Counted from the first letter of the stretch, positions 17,500 to 26,629 are shown. The stretch is 64,000 nt of DNA from Clostridium yunnanense (GCF_016595795.1 NZ_JAENHN010000037.1:310001-374000), one strand, 5' to 3'. The notes: generated by a model from the letters alone, not told the origin. Made by a program: numbers and translations.

Positions 17500-18111
17500 A
17501 TGAAAAAATTATTTTTTATATTAGCGGTAGTAGTGTTATTTAGTTTAAGCTTCTATACAGTAATAAGATACAATAAGAATAAAGCTATAAAAGTCAATGC
17601 ATCCGTCGATGCTGATAATACAAAAGCTACAAATCAAATTAATCAGTCAAAACCTACAAATTCCAGTATTTCTAAAAATGAAATATTTAAAAACACATCA
17701 GATAACAAAGCCATCGATTTTAAATTAAAAACCCTAGAAGGCACGGAGATTTCTTTGAGTGATTTTAAAGGAAAAAAAGTTTTTCTCAATTTTTGGGCTA
17801 CCTGGTGTCCACCTTGCAGAGAAGAAATGCCTGAGCTAGAGAAACTTTATCAAGAATCTAAAGATTCTGATTTAGTTATTATAACAATTAACCTAGGCGA
17901 AGATGCCTCTACTATAAAATCTTTCATGGATAAAAATAAATATAACTTTACTGTCGCTCTAGATTTAGACCAAGATGTGACTACAAAATATAGCATTGTT
18001 TCTATCCCAACATCAATTTTCATTGATTCTGAAGGCAATTTAGTTTCAAAGAAGATCGGTCCTATGACCATTAAAGAAATGAAAGCCTTTGTTACACCTC
18101 CCCAAAAATGA
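17500..18111 (+). CDS. TlpA/ResA-like membrane-anchored thioredoxin
   Basis: 203 residues; ATG with AAAAAGGAGACT upstream. An N-terminal signal anchor (KKLFFILAVVVLFSLSFYTVI) is followed by a polar linker and a thioredoxin domain from about residue 75: DFKLKTLEGTEISLSDFKGKKVFLNFWATWCPPC. The W-C-P-P-C active site and the cis-proline in SIPTSIFI are intact. The AhpC/TSA-like layout with an E-E-M-P-E-L helix matches ResA/TlpA disulfide reductases that work on the outer face of the membrane. CcdA encoded directly upstream is the expected electron donor. Confidence 0.92.
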   Translation: MKKLFFILAVVVLFSLSFYTVIRYNKNKAIKVNASVDADNTKATNQINQSKPTNSSISKNEIFKNTSDNKAIDFKLKTLEGTEISLSDFKGKKVFLNFWATWCPPCREEMPELEKLYQESKDSDLVIITINLGEDASTIKSFMDKNKYNFTVALDLDQDVTTKYSIVSIPTSIFIDSEGNLVSKKIGPMTIKEMKAFVTPPQK

Positions 18112-18305
18112 TATTATTGAGATTGTTTTTCCTTTATATAAGAAACATTATATTGTACATATTTAAAGGGTTGCTGTGACAAAACTTAATTTATACTCGT
18201 TCAAAAATCTCGGCTTCTGGGGATTTTCTAGCATGTATAAATTAATAGTTGAGCTAGGCGCCCTATAAATCAGGATAACTTCACAATGTAGAAAGTAGGT
18301 GAAAT

Positions 18306-19076
18306 ATGAATTATGTAATATATGATTTAGAGTTTAATCAGAAGTATATTGACTTTCCAGAAGAAAATCCTAGTAGTAGTTCTCGTTTGCCCTTTGAAAT
18401 TATTCAAATTGGAGCATTAAAACTTAATGAAAGATTTGAAACACTCTCTAGCTTTAATGCTCTAATTAAACCTGAAGTATATCCTAATATTCATCCTTAC
18501 GTGGAAAAGTTAACTAGGATAAATAATAATACCGTTAGCTCCAGTAAAGACTTTGTATCTGTTTATAAAGAGTTTTTGGAATTTATCGGTGACGACCAGG
18601 TGATTTTATGCGTTTGGGGCACAGTGGATATTAAAGAGCTTCTTAGAAATATAGAATTCTATAACTTATCATCTTCCTCAATTTCTAAGTATTATATAGA
18701 CGTTCAAAAAACCGCTTCATTATATCTTAAATCTCCTAATAACTCAAAGGTTGGTTTAAAAACAGCTATAGAACTTTTAAATTTAAAATCTGACAATGAG
18801 TTTCATGATGCTTTTAATGATGCTTACTACACTTCTGAAATTTTTAAGACCATCTATGATAACACTAATATTAAGCCCAGTATTTACTCTCCAAATACTT
18901 CCAGAAAATCTAAAGAACCTAAAGAAAAGATTGACACTGTGTCCTTAATAAAACAATTTGAAAAGATGTATAACCGAGAAATGTCTTCTGAAGAGAAAAC
19001 AATAATAAAGCTAGCTTATAATATGGGAAGGACTAGGCAGTTTGTAGTTTATACTAGCCCCATACAAAACACTTAA
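18306..19076 (+). CDS. DEDDh 3'-5' exonuclease (DnaQ/KapD-like)
   Basis: 256 residues. RNase T/DnaQ fold: exo I motif YDLEFNQ (D7, E9), exo II region CVWGTVDIKELLRNI with its Asp, and exo III FHDAFNDAYYTSEIF giving the H and D of the DEDDh class. The 3'-hExo/KapD-like order with an IIQIGALKLNERFE strand after the first motif is seen. The C-terminal 65 residues (KPSIYSPNTSRKSKEP ... ) form a charged tail of unknown role. It probably trims single-stranded RNA or DNA ends in the cytoplasm. The start codon follows AAGTAGGTGA. The gene stands alone. Confidence 0.85.
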   Translation: MNYVIYDLEFNQKYIDFPEENPSSSSRLPFEIIQIGALKLNERFETLSSFNALIKPEVYPNIHPYVEKLTRINNNTVSSSKDFVSVYKEFLEFIGDDQVILCVWGTVDIKELLRNIEFYNLSSSSISKYYIDVQKTASLYLKSPNNSKVGLKTAIELLNLKSDNEFHDAFNDAYYTSEIFKTIYDNTNIKPSIYSPNTSRKSKEPKEKIDTVSLIKQFEKMYNREMSSEEKTIIKLAYNMGRTRQFVVYTSPIQNT

Positions 19077-19117
19077 TTTTCAAAACGTATACAGCTTACA
19101 ACTAAGTAAATCTTTTC

Positions 19118-19146
19118 TTGCAATGAACATAAACATAGTGTAAAAT
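19118..19146 (+). promoter_or_regulatory. Promoter of the riboswitch-TerC transcript
   Basis: TTGCAA (19118-19123) and TAAAAT (19141-19146) with a 17-nt spacer, ending 14 nt before the riboswitch. Confidence 0.55.
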
Positions 19147-19160
19147 ACTATATTATATAG

Positions 19161-19250
19161 TTCAGAGGTAGTAGCAAGCTGAAATACAGTGGCAAAAATC
19201 GTCAGCACGGATATAATCCCGGTTTTGCGTTTGAATTGCGATACTCTGAA
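19161..19250 (+). ncRNA. yybP-ykoY (Mn2+) riboswitch
   Basis: The leader of the terC gene has the signatures of this class: closing helix P1 from TTCAGAG (19161-19167) with CTCTGAA (19244-19250), the purine loop GAGGTAGTAGC after P1, the second conserved loop GTCAGCACGG (19201-19210), and CCCGG (19218-19222). yybP-ykoY RNAs sense Mn2+ and control MntP, TerC/Alx-type and P-type exporters, and the gene downstream here is TerC. The 3' strand of P1 is also the start of the terminator stem (19240-19261), so ligand binding should prevent termination and switch the exporter on. Confidence 0.85.
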
Positions 19251-19303
19251 ACAATGTACATCTAGCTTTTTATATGTACATTGTTTCAGAGTATCTTTTT
19301 TTT
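19240..19303 (+). terminator. Riboswitch-controlled terminator
   Basis: A perfect 22-bp stem: GATACTCTGAAACAATGTAC... (19240-19261) with its complement at 19274-19295, then eight T. Its first 11 nt overlap riboswitch helix P1, making the two structures mutually exclusive. A second terminator-like hairpin (ACTTGTTA 19328-19335, TAACAAGT 19361-19368, then TTTTT) lies farther downstream in the leader. Confidence 0.85.
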
Positions 19304-19494
19304 ACTGTCTAGAAAAGTTTTAAATTTACTTGTTAGCTACACCTAGCTATTTCAATGGATTAACAAGTTTTTTATAGCTATACAGTAAAAAACTTATTCT
19401 AATAATAAGCCACTGGATAACTATATTTCATCAAAAGAAAAAAATAATCTATACCACGCTACTTAGGACGAATTTTATTTTTAGGAGGATAACA

Positions 19495-20337
19495 ATGTCA
19501 ACGAAAAAAGCACTTAAAAACTTTTTACTAATAACTTCTATTGCTATGCTATTTTTTGCATTTCTATGGTTTGATAAGGGACCAACAAAATCCCTTGAAT
19601 TTCTTGGTGGATATGTAATTGAACTTAGCCTTAGTGTGGACAACCTATTTTTATTTCTTTTAGTATTCTCTAGTTTTGGAATTAAAGCAAAATACCAAGA
19701 AAGAGTGCTTAAATACGGAATTTTTGGAGCAATAGTTTTACGTCTGATATTTATATTATTAGGAGTTGCTGTAGTAAGCAGATTCCAATGGATTTTATAT
19801 ATTTTTGGTATCGTTCTAATTGCCAGCGGCTATAAAATTTTAGCTAATAAAGAAGATGATGATGCTTCATTTGAAGATAGCAAAATGCTTAAGCTTCTTA
19901 AGAGATTTATTCCAGTTACTAAAGAACTCCATGAAGAAAAGTTTTTTGTACGAATAGATAAAGTACTTCATGCAACACCATTATTTGCAATATTATTTTT
20001 GATTGAAGGTTCCGATATATTATTTGCTATTGACTCAATACCAGCAGTTTTCTCAATAACTACAGATCCATTTATAATTTACACTTCAAATATATTAGCT
20101 ATATTAGGACTTAGAAATCTTTACTTCCTTCTTGAAAGACTTCAAAGTACCTTTGAATATGTTAAGTATGGTGTAGGATTTGTATTATTATTTACTGGTT
20201 TAAAACTTGCTCTTTCTTTCAAGCTACATATACCAATACTCGCATCAATATTAATCATTATAGGAATACTTGGTCTTAGCGTAATATTCTCTATTTATAT
20301 GAATAAGAAAAAAGAAGCTAAAGAAGTAGAAGTATAA
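19495..20337 (+). CDS. TerC-family membrane protein, probable Mn2+ exporter
   Basis: 280 residues; ATG behind TTTTTAGGAGGATAAC. Seven or more membrane helices. The TerC metal-site motifs are present: ELSLSVDNLFLFLLVFSSF in an early helix and LFLIEGSDILFAIDSIPAVF in the second half, each with conserved acidic residues within the membrane. A charged cytoplasmic loop (NKEDDDASFEDSKM) splits the two halves and the tail is lysine/glutamate-rich. TerC/Alx/MeeF-type proteins export Mn2+ or load it onto secreted enzymes, and the yybP-ykoY riboswitch upstream supports a manganese role. Closed by a terminator at 20352-20405. Confidence 0.9.
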   Translation: MSTKKALKNFLLITSIAMLFFAFLWFDKGPTKSLEFLGGYVIELSLSVDNLFLFLLVFSSFGIKAKYQERVLKYGIFGAIVLRLIFILLGVAVVSRFQWILYIFGIVLIASGYKILANKEDDDASFEDSKMLKLLKRFIPVTKELHEEKFFVRIDKVLHATPLFAILFLIEGSDILFAIDSIPAVFSITTDPFIIYTSNILAILGLRNLYFLLERLQSTFEYVKYGVGFVLLFTGLKLALSFKLHIPILASILIIIGILGLSVIFSIYMNKKKEAKEVEV

Positions 20338-20351
20338 ATTCCTAAAGAATA

Positions 20352-20405
20352 AAATAGCCTAAAGTAGAATTTGTTTTAAAATATTTCTACTTTAGGCTAT
20401 TTATT
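20352..20405. terminator. Bidirectional terminator after terC
   Basis: AAATAGCCTAAAGTAGAA (20352-20369) pairs fully with 20385-20402, flanked by A- and T-rich tails. It serves terC and possibly the convergent SF0329 gene. Confidence 0.8.
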
Positions 20406-20481
20406 TTATAAACGAACTATTAAATTAAATTTACCCTACCTTTTATCGAACATAGATTAGGAATAAGTATCCATAATCTAA

Positions 20482-21063
20482 TTAGTTCCCCATATCAAAA
20501 GTACTAAGCCGCAGCTCATAAAAATACTGTACAATTGGGTGCTTCAACTTCATTTTCTCTGCCATCTTTAAAAGTCGCTTTTTCCCAACTCTTCTGTCCA
20601 CTAAGGCTAATATATTTAATAAGATATCATTACTCTCTAGACTTTCCTCTATAGAAATAGCTAAAAATCTATTTGCTACAATATTAAAATTTGATTTGCT
20701 TAGTACTGACTGTAAGTATAACATTTCCTTTGCATATTCTGATATTTTTCTATCTCTTGCAATTACTTTTAATCGATCTTCTGGGACTGTCCCCTTAGTA
20801 CCTTTTCTAACCGCTTCAATTTCCTCACTATTGATAGAAATTTGAATATTTGGATCATTCTTTATTTCATGCTCTGTCTGATACCATCTGATTAAGGTGC
20901 TTGTATCGTTCATATTGAATATATTCTTTTTATCCACTTTAATATGACATCGTCCCACTTTGTCAGATAAATATCGATAGCTGGTGGCACAATATTCTAC
21001 CCTACCATATAATGCAGGACAAAGAAAACTATCTAAACTTTGCTTCATTTTACTCCAAGTCAT
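20482..21063 (-). CDS. SF0329-family protein
   Basis: 193 residues; ATG at 21063 with a strong AGGAGGAAT site. The opening MTWSKMKQSLDSFLCPALYGRVEYCATSYRYLSD matches the small family named after Shigella SF0329, found sporadically in Firmicutes and enterics with no known function. The central part is polar and the C-terminal half helical (LLNILALVDRRVGKKRLLKMAEKM). No catalytic motif and no membrane segment. Its start overlaps the end of the upstream unknown gene by 14 nt, implying coupling. Confidence 0.7.
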   Translation of the reverse strand: MTWSKMKQSLDSFLCPALYGRVEYCATSYRYLSDKVGRCHIKVDKKNIFNMNDTSTLIRWYQTEHEIKNDPNIQISINSEEIEAVRKGTKGTVPEDRLKVIARDRKISEYAKEMLYLQSVLSKSNFNIVANRFLAISIEESLESNDILLNILALVDRRVGKKRLLKMAEKMKLKHPIVQYFYELRLSTFDMGN

Positions 21064-21520
21064 GAATTCCTCCTATGAATTTAAATTCTATATTAAATGC
21101 CATTCCCATATTTTTGCTGAAAAATACTTTTCTTAATTTCTTCTCGTTGAATATTAAACTCTTCACAATTATATACTTTTTTATATCTTTATACATATTA
21201 ATAATATCATAAACAATATCATCACATGAATAATCCAGTTGATTTACTAACCTTATAGTTGTTTTACCTCGTCTTTTTTTTATCCAAATAAATATATCTC
21301 CAACCTTCTTTTCAAATCTTTGCCCTTCAAGTATACCAAAGACTTTTTGCACTTTTTCTTCAATTATCTCTAATTCTTCATTATTGAATTCTTGTGGAAA
21401 GAAATATATATGCTTTTTTCTCCATAGGCTATTATTGCTAATTATAGCACTGATATTTTTACCACGATTATCATGTTTAGCTCTTAACATCATAAATATA
21501 CATACTAAGATTATAAACAA
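21050..21520 (-). CDS. Hypothetical protein upstream of the SF0329 gene
   Basis: Up to 156 residues. The longest reading begins at a TTG (21520) giving a short hydrophobic start (FIILVCIFMML). ATGs about nine codons in are alternatives, and no clear ribosome site decides. The body is basic and mixed alpha/beta (LEIIEEKVQKVFGILEGQRFEKKVGDIFIWIKKRRGKTTIRLVNQLD). No recognised family. It overlaps the SF0329 gene and probably shares its transcript. It may be a membrane-tethered partner, but that is only context. Confidence 0.5.
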   Translation of the reverse strand: MFIILVCIFMMLRAKHDNRGKNISAIISNNSLWRKKHIYFFPQEFNNEELEIIEEKVQKVFGILEGQRFEKKVGDIFIWIKKRRGKTTIRLVNQLDYSCDDIVYDIINMYKDIKKYIIVKSLIFNEKKLRKVFFSKNMGMAFNIEFKFIGGIHDLE

Positions 21521-21719
21521 GCAACCTTACTTTACCCTATACTCTTTTACATCATATTTAACTAATAAATAAAGAATTATTGAAAAAACAATTATATTTA
21601 TTAACAATAAAACTTTTAAATATCTTACTTAGTACTTTTTTACAAAGTCATAAATGGCATATATCGAAATAACAAGTAAAAATGTAATATAATAATATGA
21701 ACTTATGCCTAAACCCTTA

Positions 21720-21785
21720 GTTTCTTTAGCTTCAAAGTATGGTGCTCAGCTTACTCAAAGACAGACTACTAAGTTTGATCCTTAA
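21720..21785 (+). pseudogene. Relic of a DUF2922 gene (last 22 codons)
   Basis: The translation SLASKYGAQLTQRQTTKFD then stop is nearly the same as the C-terminus of the intact DUF2922 gene at 58482-58697, and most DNA bases agree. No start or upstream coding part remains. A GGCATATA box at 21656-21663, like those ahead of the intact loci, lies 64 nt upstream, so an internal deletion of a former DUF1659-DUF2922 locus is likely. A terminator follows at 21819-21866. Confidence 0.8.
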
Positions 21786-21818
21786 TCAGAATTTTCATAG
21801 CATGTATAGATAACTTAA

Positions 21819-21866
21819 AAAGAACCTCAATCTTAAATTTCATTGAAGATTGAGGTTCTTTCTTTT
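21819..21866. terminator. Bidirectional terminator
   Basis: AAAGAACCTCAATCTT (21819-21834) pairs with its exact complement at 21846-21861. It lies between the DUF2922 relic and the yabG stop and serves yabG on the minus strand. Confidence 0.85.
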
Positions 21867-21891
21867 GCTTAATCTACCTACTTAAACACCA

Positions 21892-22767
21892 TTAAACATA
21901 AGGTGACTTAGGATACCCTTCCCTATACTTTCCTCTAGTCTGTAGTCCTCCAATACCCTTTATACCTGTTATGGTATTCTCAATGACATCAGTTATAGAA
22001 ACCACTTGATCTATCCTTGTATAAGCTATCTTCTCACATACGAATACAGGATCTAGGCAGTGGATTAGGACCCGATTTGGACTTGAGGCGAAGTTTGCAC
22101 CAGCATCCAATATATCCTCATAACAAGATTGACATGCACCAGCGAAAATCACTAATTCATCATAACTGGAATTATAATTTCTTAAATTCTGAACCGATTG
22201 AATAAAATACTTTGAGTTTCTATAATTATTCAGGTCTAGGTAGTTTGTAGCATTCTTAATTAATCCATCGTGTCCAGTAAGTACTACTATATCTGGTTTT
22301 ATTTCCTTTACTAAATTAACTATCTGCGAAGGTTGATCTTTTTCTACAATAGCTTTTCCTGTAGCATTGAGATTAAGTTGTTTATAAACCTTCATACAAG
22401 CATCTAAGTATTGAGAATCACCATCAACATGGAGTATTCGCCCTGGTCGTCCAAAGGTTAACTCTTTTTCCGGTATAATTTTGGGAGACTTGGTTACTCT
22501 CGTTATATTTTTATGTCCAACCACCTCCCTTGATACCATTACTCTTTTAATAGTTTCATTTACTCTAGCATTAAAGATTTTATCTTTTTCCGCTATAAAT
22601 TGCTCATCAACCTCTTCTAGATCATCTATTTTCGCATCTGCTATTATTCTTATATTAATACCTTTTAAAACATAATAAACTCCATCATCATCTTCTCTTA
22701 TATCTATAATCTTAAAAGTTATATCCTTACTATATGACTTTCTTACAACTAAGTCACCGACTTTCAT
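21892..22767 (-). CDS. yabG: Sporulation-specific protease YabG
   Basis: 291 residues, full length for YabG. The start MKVGDLVVRKSYSKDITFKI, the middle GRPGRILHVDGDSQYLDACMKVYKQL and the catalytic region VVLTGHDGL (His) ... VIFAGACQSCYEDILDAGANFASSP (Cys) match this cysteine protease family. In Bacillus and Clostridioides, YabG is made in the mother cell late in sporulation and trims coat and cortex-related proteins (including preproSleC and CspBA in C. difficile). An AGGAGAAG site precedes the ATG. Here it sits at the head of a coat-protein cluster, so its substrates may include the neighbouring proteins. Confidence 0.93.
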   Translation of the reverse strand: MKVGDLVVRKSYSKDITFKIIDIREDDDGVYYVLKGINIRIIADAKIDDLEEVDEQFIAEKDKIFNARVNETIKRVMVSREVVGHKNITRVTKSPKIIPEKELTFGRPGRILHVDGDSQYLDACMKVYKQLNLNATGKAIVEKDQPSQIVNLVKEIKPDIVVLTGHDGLIKNATNYLDLNNYRNSKYFIQSVQNLRNYNSSYDELVIFAGACQSCYEDILDAGANFASSPNRVLIHCLDPVFVCEKIAYTRIDQVVSITDVIENTITGIKGIGGLQTRGKYREGYPKSPYV

Positions 22768-22868
22768 AAACTTCTCCTCGCAGCTATGATTTCACATTAT
22801 ATAGTATGTAACAACCCACTTTTTGTTAAAGTCTTAGATAAATTTTCTTCCCCTCCTATGATAGGCAT

Positions 22869-22902
22869 AAATCATATTAATTCTCTGCGAAGCTCATCAA
22901 AG
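22869..22902 (+). repeat. Coat-cluster repeat, copy A
   Basis: First of three copies of an about 34-nt sequence (core ATCATATTAATTCT, then TGCGAAGCTCATCAAAG). It lies between yabG and cotS1. The other copies are at 25212-25246 and 29954-29986, all in the same orientation and all intergenic. Confidence 0.7.
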
Positions 22903-22946
22903 CATTGGAGGTGTGAGCATTTCAATTTTATATAGTTATAAATCAC

Positions 22947-22984
22947 AAAAAATAAGCTACCATAACGGCAGCTTATTTTTTTTA
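22947..22984. terminator. Terminator after cotS-like gene 1
   Basis: AATAAGCTACC pairs with GGCAGCTTATT, with A-run and T-run on either side. It is downstream of the minus-strand CotS-like gene ending at 22988. Confidence 0.75.
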
Positions 22985-22987
22985 TTC

Positions 22988-23992
22988 CTATTCTTTTTGG
23001 TCATACATTTCCTTAAACTCATCAATGAATTTTAGATATATCTCTTTTTCATTGATGATTCCCTCTAGCTTATTGTTAAAGGTGTTCTGTCCCCAGTTGA
23101 CTTCGTTATAGTAGTATCTATTAGCAAGTCTCCAGTATCTTTGAGGAAATAGCAAGAATGCAAATATAACTCTATATTCTTCATCCTTGAGATTTCCAAC
23201 TGAGCTATATGATTCTAATATAGCTTTAGCATATTCTATGTTCCAATCTACTCTTTTCAGCACTTTTATCATAAAATTAGCTATGTCGTATGCCCTAATC
23301 TCTCTTTTGCAGTAATCAAAGTCTATCACATAAACTTCATTATCATCACCTAATATTATATTATGATAGGTAAAGTCATGATGACAAAAAGATTTATCAT
23401 TTTCTGCAATGTCACATAAATCAAGGTAAGAGGAGGTCTGCATAACATTATGCGCTCTCTTAGATAGTTCTTTATAGAACTCCATTGATTTAATATAATT
23501 TAAGTCGAAGTCGCTTTTCTGAGATTTTTTCCTAGTCATATCTCTCATTTTATCTAGAGATTTCATTCGTTTTTCCATTAGATGTGGCCATCTTCCTAGA
23601 TCACTTTTCAGTTTAGAGTTTTCTGGAGGATCGTATCCTTTTGTAGCTTCGTGGAGCAATGCAAGGGTCTTTGCCGCTATCTTAACTTCGTCTAAATTGT
23701 GGAAGTCGCACTCTCTTCCTGGTATCCACTGTGAGAGAGTGTATAAGTCTTCATTTACTAAGGCAAATGGTTCTCCATCGATATTAAGCTCGTACCTATC
23801 AACCTTGTTAAAGCCATTTTCTATAAGATGTTCTTTAGCACCATATACAAACAATAGCTTCTGTGCACCATAGTTTATCCTCTTTAAGCATTTTTCTCCC
23901 TTATTAGATTTCAAATAGTATATTCCTTTATTCGGCCTTAGTGTCTCAATTTTTATATCAAACTGTCTTTCAATTTCAAATTCCCTCATCAT
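22988..23992 (-). CDS. CotS-family spore coat protein (kinase fold), copy 1
   Basis: 334 residues from the ATG at 23992, 8 nt after AGGAGG; a GTG at 24001 overlaps that site. The aminoglycoside-phosphotransferase/choline-kinase fold is evident: an N-lobe with YYLKSNKGEKCLKRI, then the catalytic loop CHHDFTYHNIILGDDNEVYVIDFDYCK (Brenner-type H-x-D ... N, then the DFD metal motif), and the C-terminal RYWRLANRYYY helix typical of CotS. CotS-type proteins are spore coat components; kinase activity is unproven in general. It is divergent from the glycosyltransferase gene at 24097, a cotS-cotSA-like arrangement. Confidence 0.9.
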   Translation of the reverse strand: MMREFEIERQFDIKIETLRPNKGIYYLKSNKGEKCLKRINYGAQKLLFVYGAKEHLIENGFNKVDRYELNIDGEPFALVNEDLYTLSQWIPGRECDFHNLDEVKIAAKTLALLHEATKGYDPPENSKLKSDLGRWPHLMEKRMKSLDKMRDMTRKKSQKSDFDLNYIKSMEFYKELSKRAHNVMQTSSYLDLCDIAENDKSFCHHDFTYHNIILGDDNEVYVIDFDYCKREIRAYDIANFMIKVLKRVDWNIEYAKAILESYSSVGNLKDEEYRVIFAFLLFPQRYWRLANRYYYNEVNWGQNTFNNKLEGIINEKEIYLKFIDEFKEMYDQKE

Positions 23993-24096
23993 AGTGCTCA
24001 CCTCCTATATATTTATATGTACAGGCGTATCCTTTTATTAACACTTTTTGTAATTGCTTAATATAATAAAATATAGAAATGCGAAAGGACTTATAT

Positions 24097-25212
24097 ATGA
24101 AGATAGCTATAGACGGAAGAGCAGCTAATTGGTATAGAGGAACTGGTATTGGCACTTATACCTATCAACTTATAAATAATTTAAATCAAATAGATTTTTT
24201 AAATAATTATTTAATCTTCTTACCTGAAGAATTTCATTTTGAGAAAGATTTCAGAAGCAACTTTAAAACTGGCGTAGCTAAGCAAAATGAATCATTTAAT
24301 TTTTGGGAGGAGATTAGAGTTCCAAATGTATTGAATGAAAATGATATAGATTTATATCATATCCCTCAAAATGGCGTTGGACTATCCAGTAATATTGATT
24401 GTAAAAAAGTAATAACCTTACATGATATCATCCCTTTAAGAATGCCTGAAACCTGTAGCGAAAGGTATCTTAAGATATTTAATGAAGATATGCCAGGGAT
24501 AATCGAAAAATGTGATGGTATAATTACAGTTTCTAATTTTTCTAAAGAAGATATATACAAAGAATTCAATTTTCCAAAAGAAAAGATTTTTGTAACTCAT
24601 CTTGCTGCAGAAGACATTTATAAACCTCTAAACAAAAAGCAATGCAAATCTTACTTAAGCAAAAAGTATGGAATTGAAGGTGATTTTCTTCTATACGTTG
24701 GTGGTTTTAGTCCTAGAAAGAATATAATAGGTCTTATGGAAGCTTATGAACTTTTGCTTCATAAATATAACAAAGATTTATCTTTAGTTATAACAGGAAA
24801 GAAAGGTATATCTTATGACCTTTATAGAGATAAGGCTCAAAAGCTTGGGATAAGCTCAAAGGTTTTATTTACAGACTTTATTCCTTTAGAAGATATGCCT
24901 ATATTTTATAATGGTGCGAAGATTTTTGTTTATCCTTCTTATTATGAAGGCTTTGGACTACCACCTCTAGAAGCTATGGCTTGTGGAACTCCTGTGGTGG
25001 CTTCAACTGAAACTTCCATACCTGAAATTTGTGGCGACTCAGCATTATTGAGTAATCCTTCGAGTACTGAAGATATTTGTCTAAAAATACTTTCAATTCT
25101 AGATGATAATGATCTGACGAAGACTTTAATAACCAAAGGGCTCGTTCACTCTGCTACCTTCAATTGGAAAAAGACTGCGTATGATACTTTGGACGCATAC
25201 AAATCTTTGTAA
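24097..25212 (+). CDS. Glycosyltransferase family 4 (CotSA-like), copy 1
   Basis: 371 residues from the ATG at 24097, after GAAAGGAC. GT-B fold: N-terminal [29 protein letters not shown], nucleotide-sugar domain [21 protein letters not shown] and the E-x7-E signature [21 protein letters not shown] retaining transferase of the GT4 (alpha-mannosyl/glucosyl) kind. The divergent CotS gene and the whole neighbourhood suggest it adds sugars to spore surface proteins or polysaccharide. It shares 18 identical opening residues or so with the transferase at 28550, so the two are paralogues. Confidence 0.9.
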   Translation: MKIAIDGRAANWYRGTGIGTYTYQLINNLNQIDFLNNYLIFLPEEFHFEKDFRSNFKTGVAKQNESFNFWEEIRVPNVLNENDIDLYHIPQNGVGLSSNIDCKKVITLHDIIPLRMPETCSERYLKIFNEDMPGIIEKCDGIITVSNFSKEDIYKEFNFPKEKIFVTHLAAEDIYKPLNKKQCKSYLSKKYGIEGDFLLYVGGFSPRKNIIGLMEAYELLLHKYNKDLSLVITGKKGISYDLYRDKAQKLGISSKVLFTDFIPLEDMPIFYNGAKIFVYPSYYEGFGLPPLEAMACGTPVVASTETSIPEICGDSALLSNPSSTEDICLKILSILDDNDLTKTLITKGLVHSATFNWKKTAYDTLDAYKSL

Positions 25213-25246
25213 AATCATATTAATTCTTTGCGTAAGCTCATTAAAG
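25212..25246 (+). repeat. Coat-cluster repeat, copy B
   Basis: Second copy of the ATCATATTAATTCT repeat, starting at the last base of the glycosyltransferase stop codon. It has one extra base (TGCGTAAGCTC) relative to the other copies. Confidence 0.7.
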
Positions 25247-25395
25247 ATGTACCACTCAACAATAAGTTTTATATTATGAAGTGGTACATCTATAAAGAGC
25301 GTTGTATGGATGAATAACTAATTAATTTCATTACCATAACAACGCAATATATAACAAAAAGGACACTAATATTTATTGAATATTAGTGTCCTTTT
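25246..25395. terminator. Three stacked hairpins between convergent genes
   Basis: GATGTACCACT (25246-25256) with AGTGGTACATC (25280-25290); GCGTTGT (about 25299-25305) with ACAACGC (25339-25345); and AAAAGGACACTAATAT (25357-25372) with its complement (25380-25395) followed by ATTAT. The last is a clear bidirectional terminator for the glycosyltransferase and the CotS copy 2. Confidence 0.75.
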
Positions 25396-25412
25396 ATTAT
25401 AAAGTTGCCACT

Positions 25413-26468
25413 TTATAGCTTTTCATTATTAAGTTCTTTTAAAAATTCTTCTCTGTCTTCTCTAAACTCCAATTTATTTATAAATCTTGCAAGAAATACA
25501 TCTTCATCCCAATCTTTATTTTTATAATAATAATCTGATACAGCAGTATAGAAGTCTGAAGGGAATTTTAGTAGAATATATAAAAGCGTATATTCCTCTT
25601 TACTTAAATTAAGAACACTTGTATATGCCTCAATTATAGTATTAAATTTATCCATATCATAAGCAAAGTTCTTTATAGCTTTTGTTATAAGTTGAGCTAT
25701 ATCCTTAACCCTTAAGTCTATACTACAATAATCAAAATCTATGAAATATGCCTCTTCATCCTTAATTAAAATATTATGATGTGCTAGATCTCCATGGCAT
25801 AGCACTACTTTATCTTCTTCTTTACAGATATCATTGTATTTCGAATCTCTTAACAGTTCTATACATTCTTTTACTTCTTCTATATAATAATCAACTTCAT
25901 TTAAAAATAGTTTGTCGAACTCATTTTTATGCCTGTAACTTATAACTTGCTCTTTAAGTTTTTTCATATCTGTGAGAGAATACTTAAAATATTCCTCCAG
26001 GTTACCAAGGGTAATATCTTTTTGCTCTAAAGAATAGCTAGTATTAACTTTTCCATTAATGGTCTTAATTATACCTATTGAACTTTTATGCATCACAGCC
26101 AAATCTCTTGCCGAAATAGATAAGTCTACTATATTTGAAAATGCACACTCTCTACCTTCAATTAGGTCTAGTAAGGTATATACTCCCCCTTCCCATAGAA
26201 CATACCTATTTCCATCCTCAGCTATGTCTATAGTAAGTGCTCTATGGAATGTGTTCTTTATAAAATCTAAGTTTTGTGAAATAAAATTCAACCTGTCGAT
26301 TGAGTAATCAATTTTCTTTAATATCTTTTTGCCTTTGGAAGTTTCCAGTATAAATACGCTTCTTACAGGAACTAAATCCTCTACCTCTATAGAGAACTTA
26401 TTAAAAAGTTCAATGTTAAGATCATATTCGCAAAGATATTTTTTATCTCCATATTTTAACTTTAACAT
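25413..26468 (-). CDS. CotS-family spore coat protein, copy 2
   Basis: About 351 residues from the ATG at 26468 (AAAGGG 8 nt upstream); a GTG at 26477 overlaps that site. Same kinase-like architecture as the neighbours: N-lobe VFILETSKGKKILKKIDYSIDRL, substrate region YTLLDLIEGRECAFSN, catalytic loop CHGDLAHHNILIKDEEAYFIDFDYCS and the C-terminal FPSDFYTAVSDYYY helix. The N-terminal 25 residues (KLKYGDKKYLCEYDLN) are an extension not seen in copies 1 and 3. Likely a spore coat component made in the mother cell. Confidence 0.87.
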   Translation of the reverse strand: MLKLKYGDKKYLCEYDLNIELFNKFSIEVEDLVPVRSVFILETSKGKKILKKIDYSIDRLNFISQNLDFIKNTFHRALTIDIAEDGNRYVLWEGGVYTLLDLIEGRECAFSNIVDLSISARDLAVMHKSSIGIIKTINGKVNTSYSLEQKDITLGNLEEYFKYSLTDMKKLKEQVISYRHKNEFDKLFLNEVDYYIEEVKECIELLRDSKYNDICKEEDKVVLCHGDLAHHNILIKDEEAYFIDFDYCSIDLRVKDIAQLITKAIKNFAYDMDKFNTIIEAYTSVLNLSKEEYTLLYILLKFPSDFYTAVSDYYYKNKDWDEDVFLARFINKLEFREDREEFLKELNNEKL

Positions 26469-26629
26469 CCTTTTCACCCTTTATAAATTACTTTACTAAA
26501 ACTTAATTTATATATACTTAAAAACTCTGTAGCTCTGTACGTACCACTTCATAATAAAATTTATTTAGATTGAAGTTATAAATCCATAGAGATTTTTTTG
26601 CAATATATAAATTGATAGTTATATAGATG

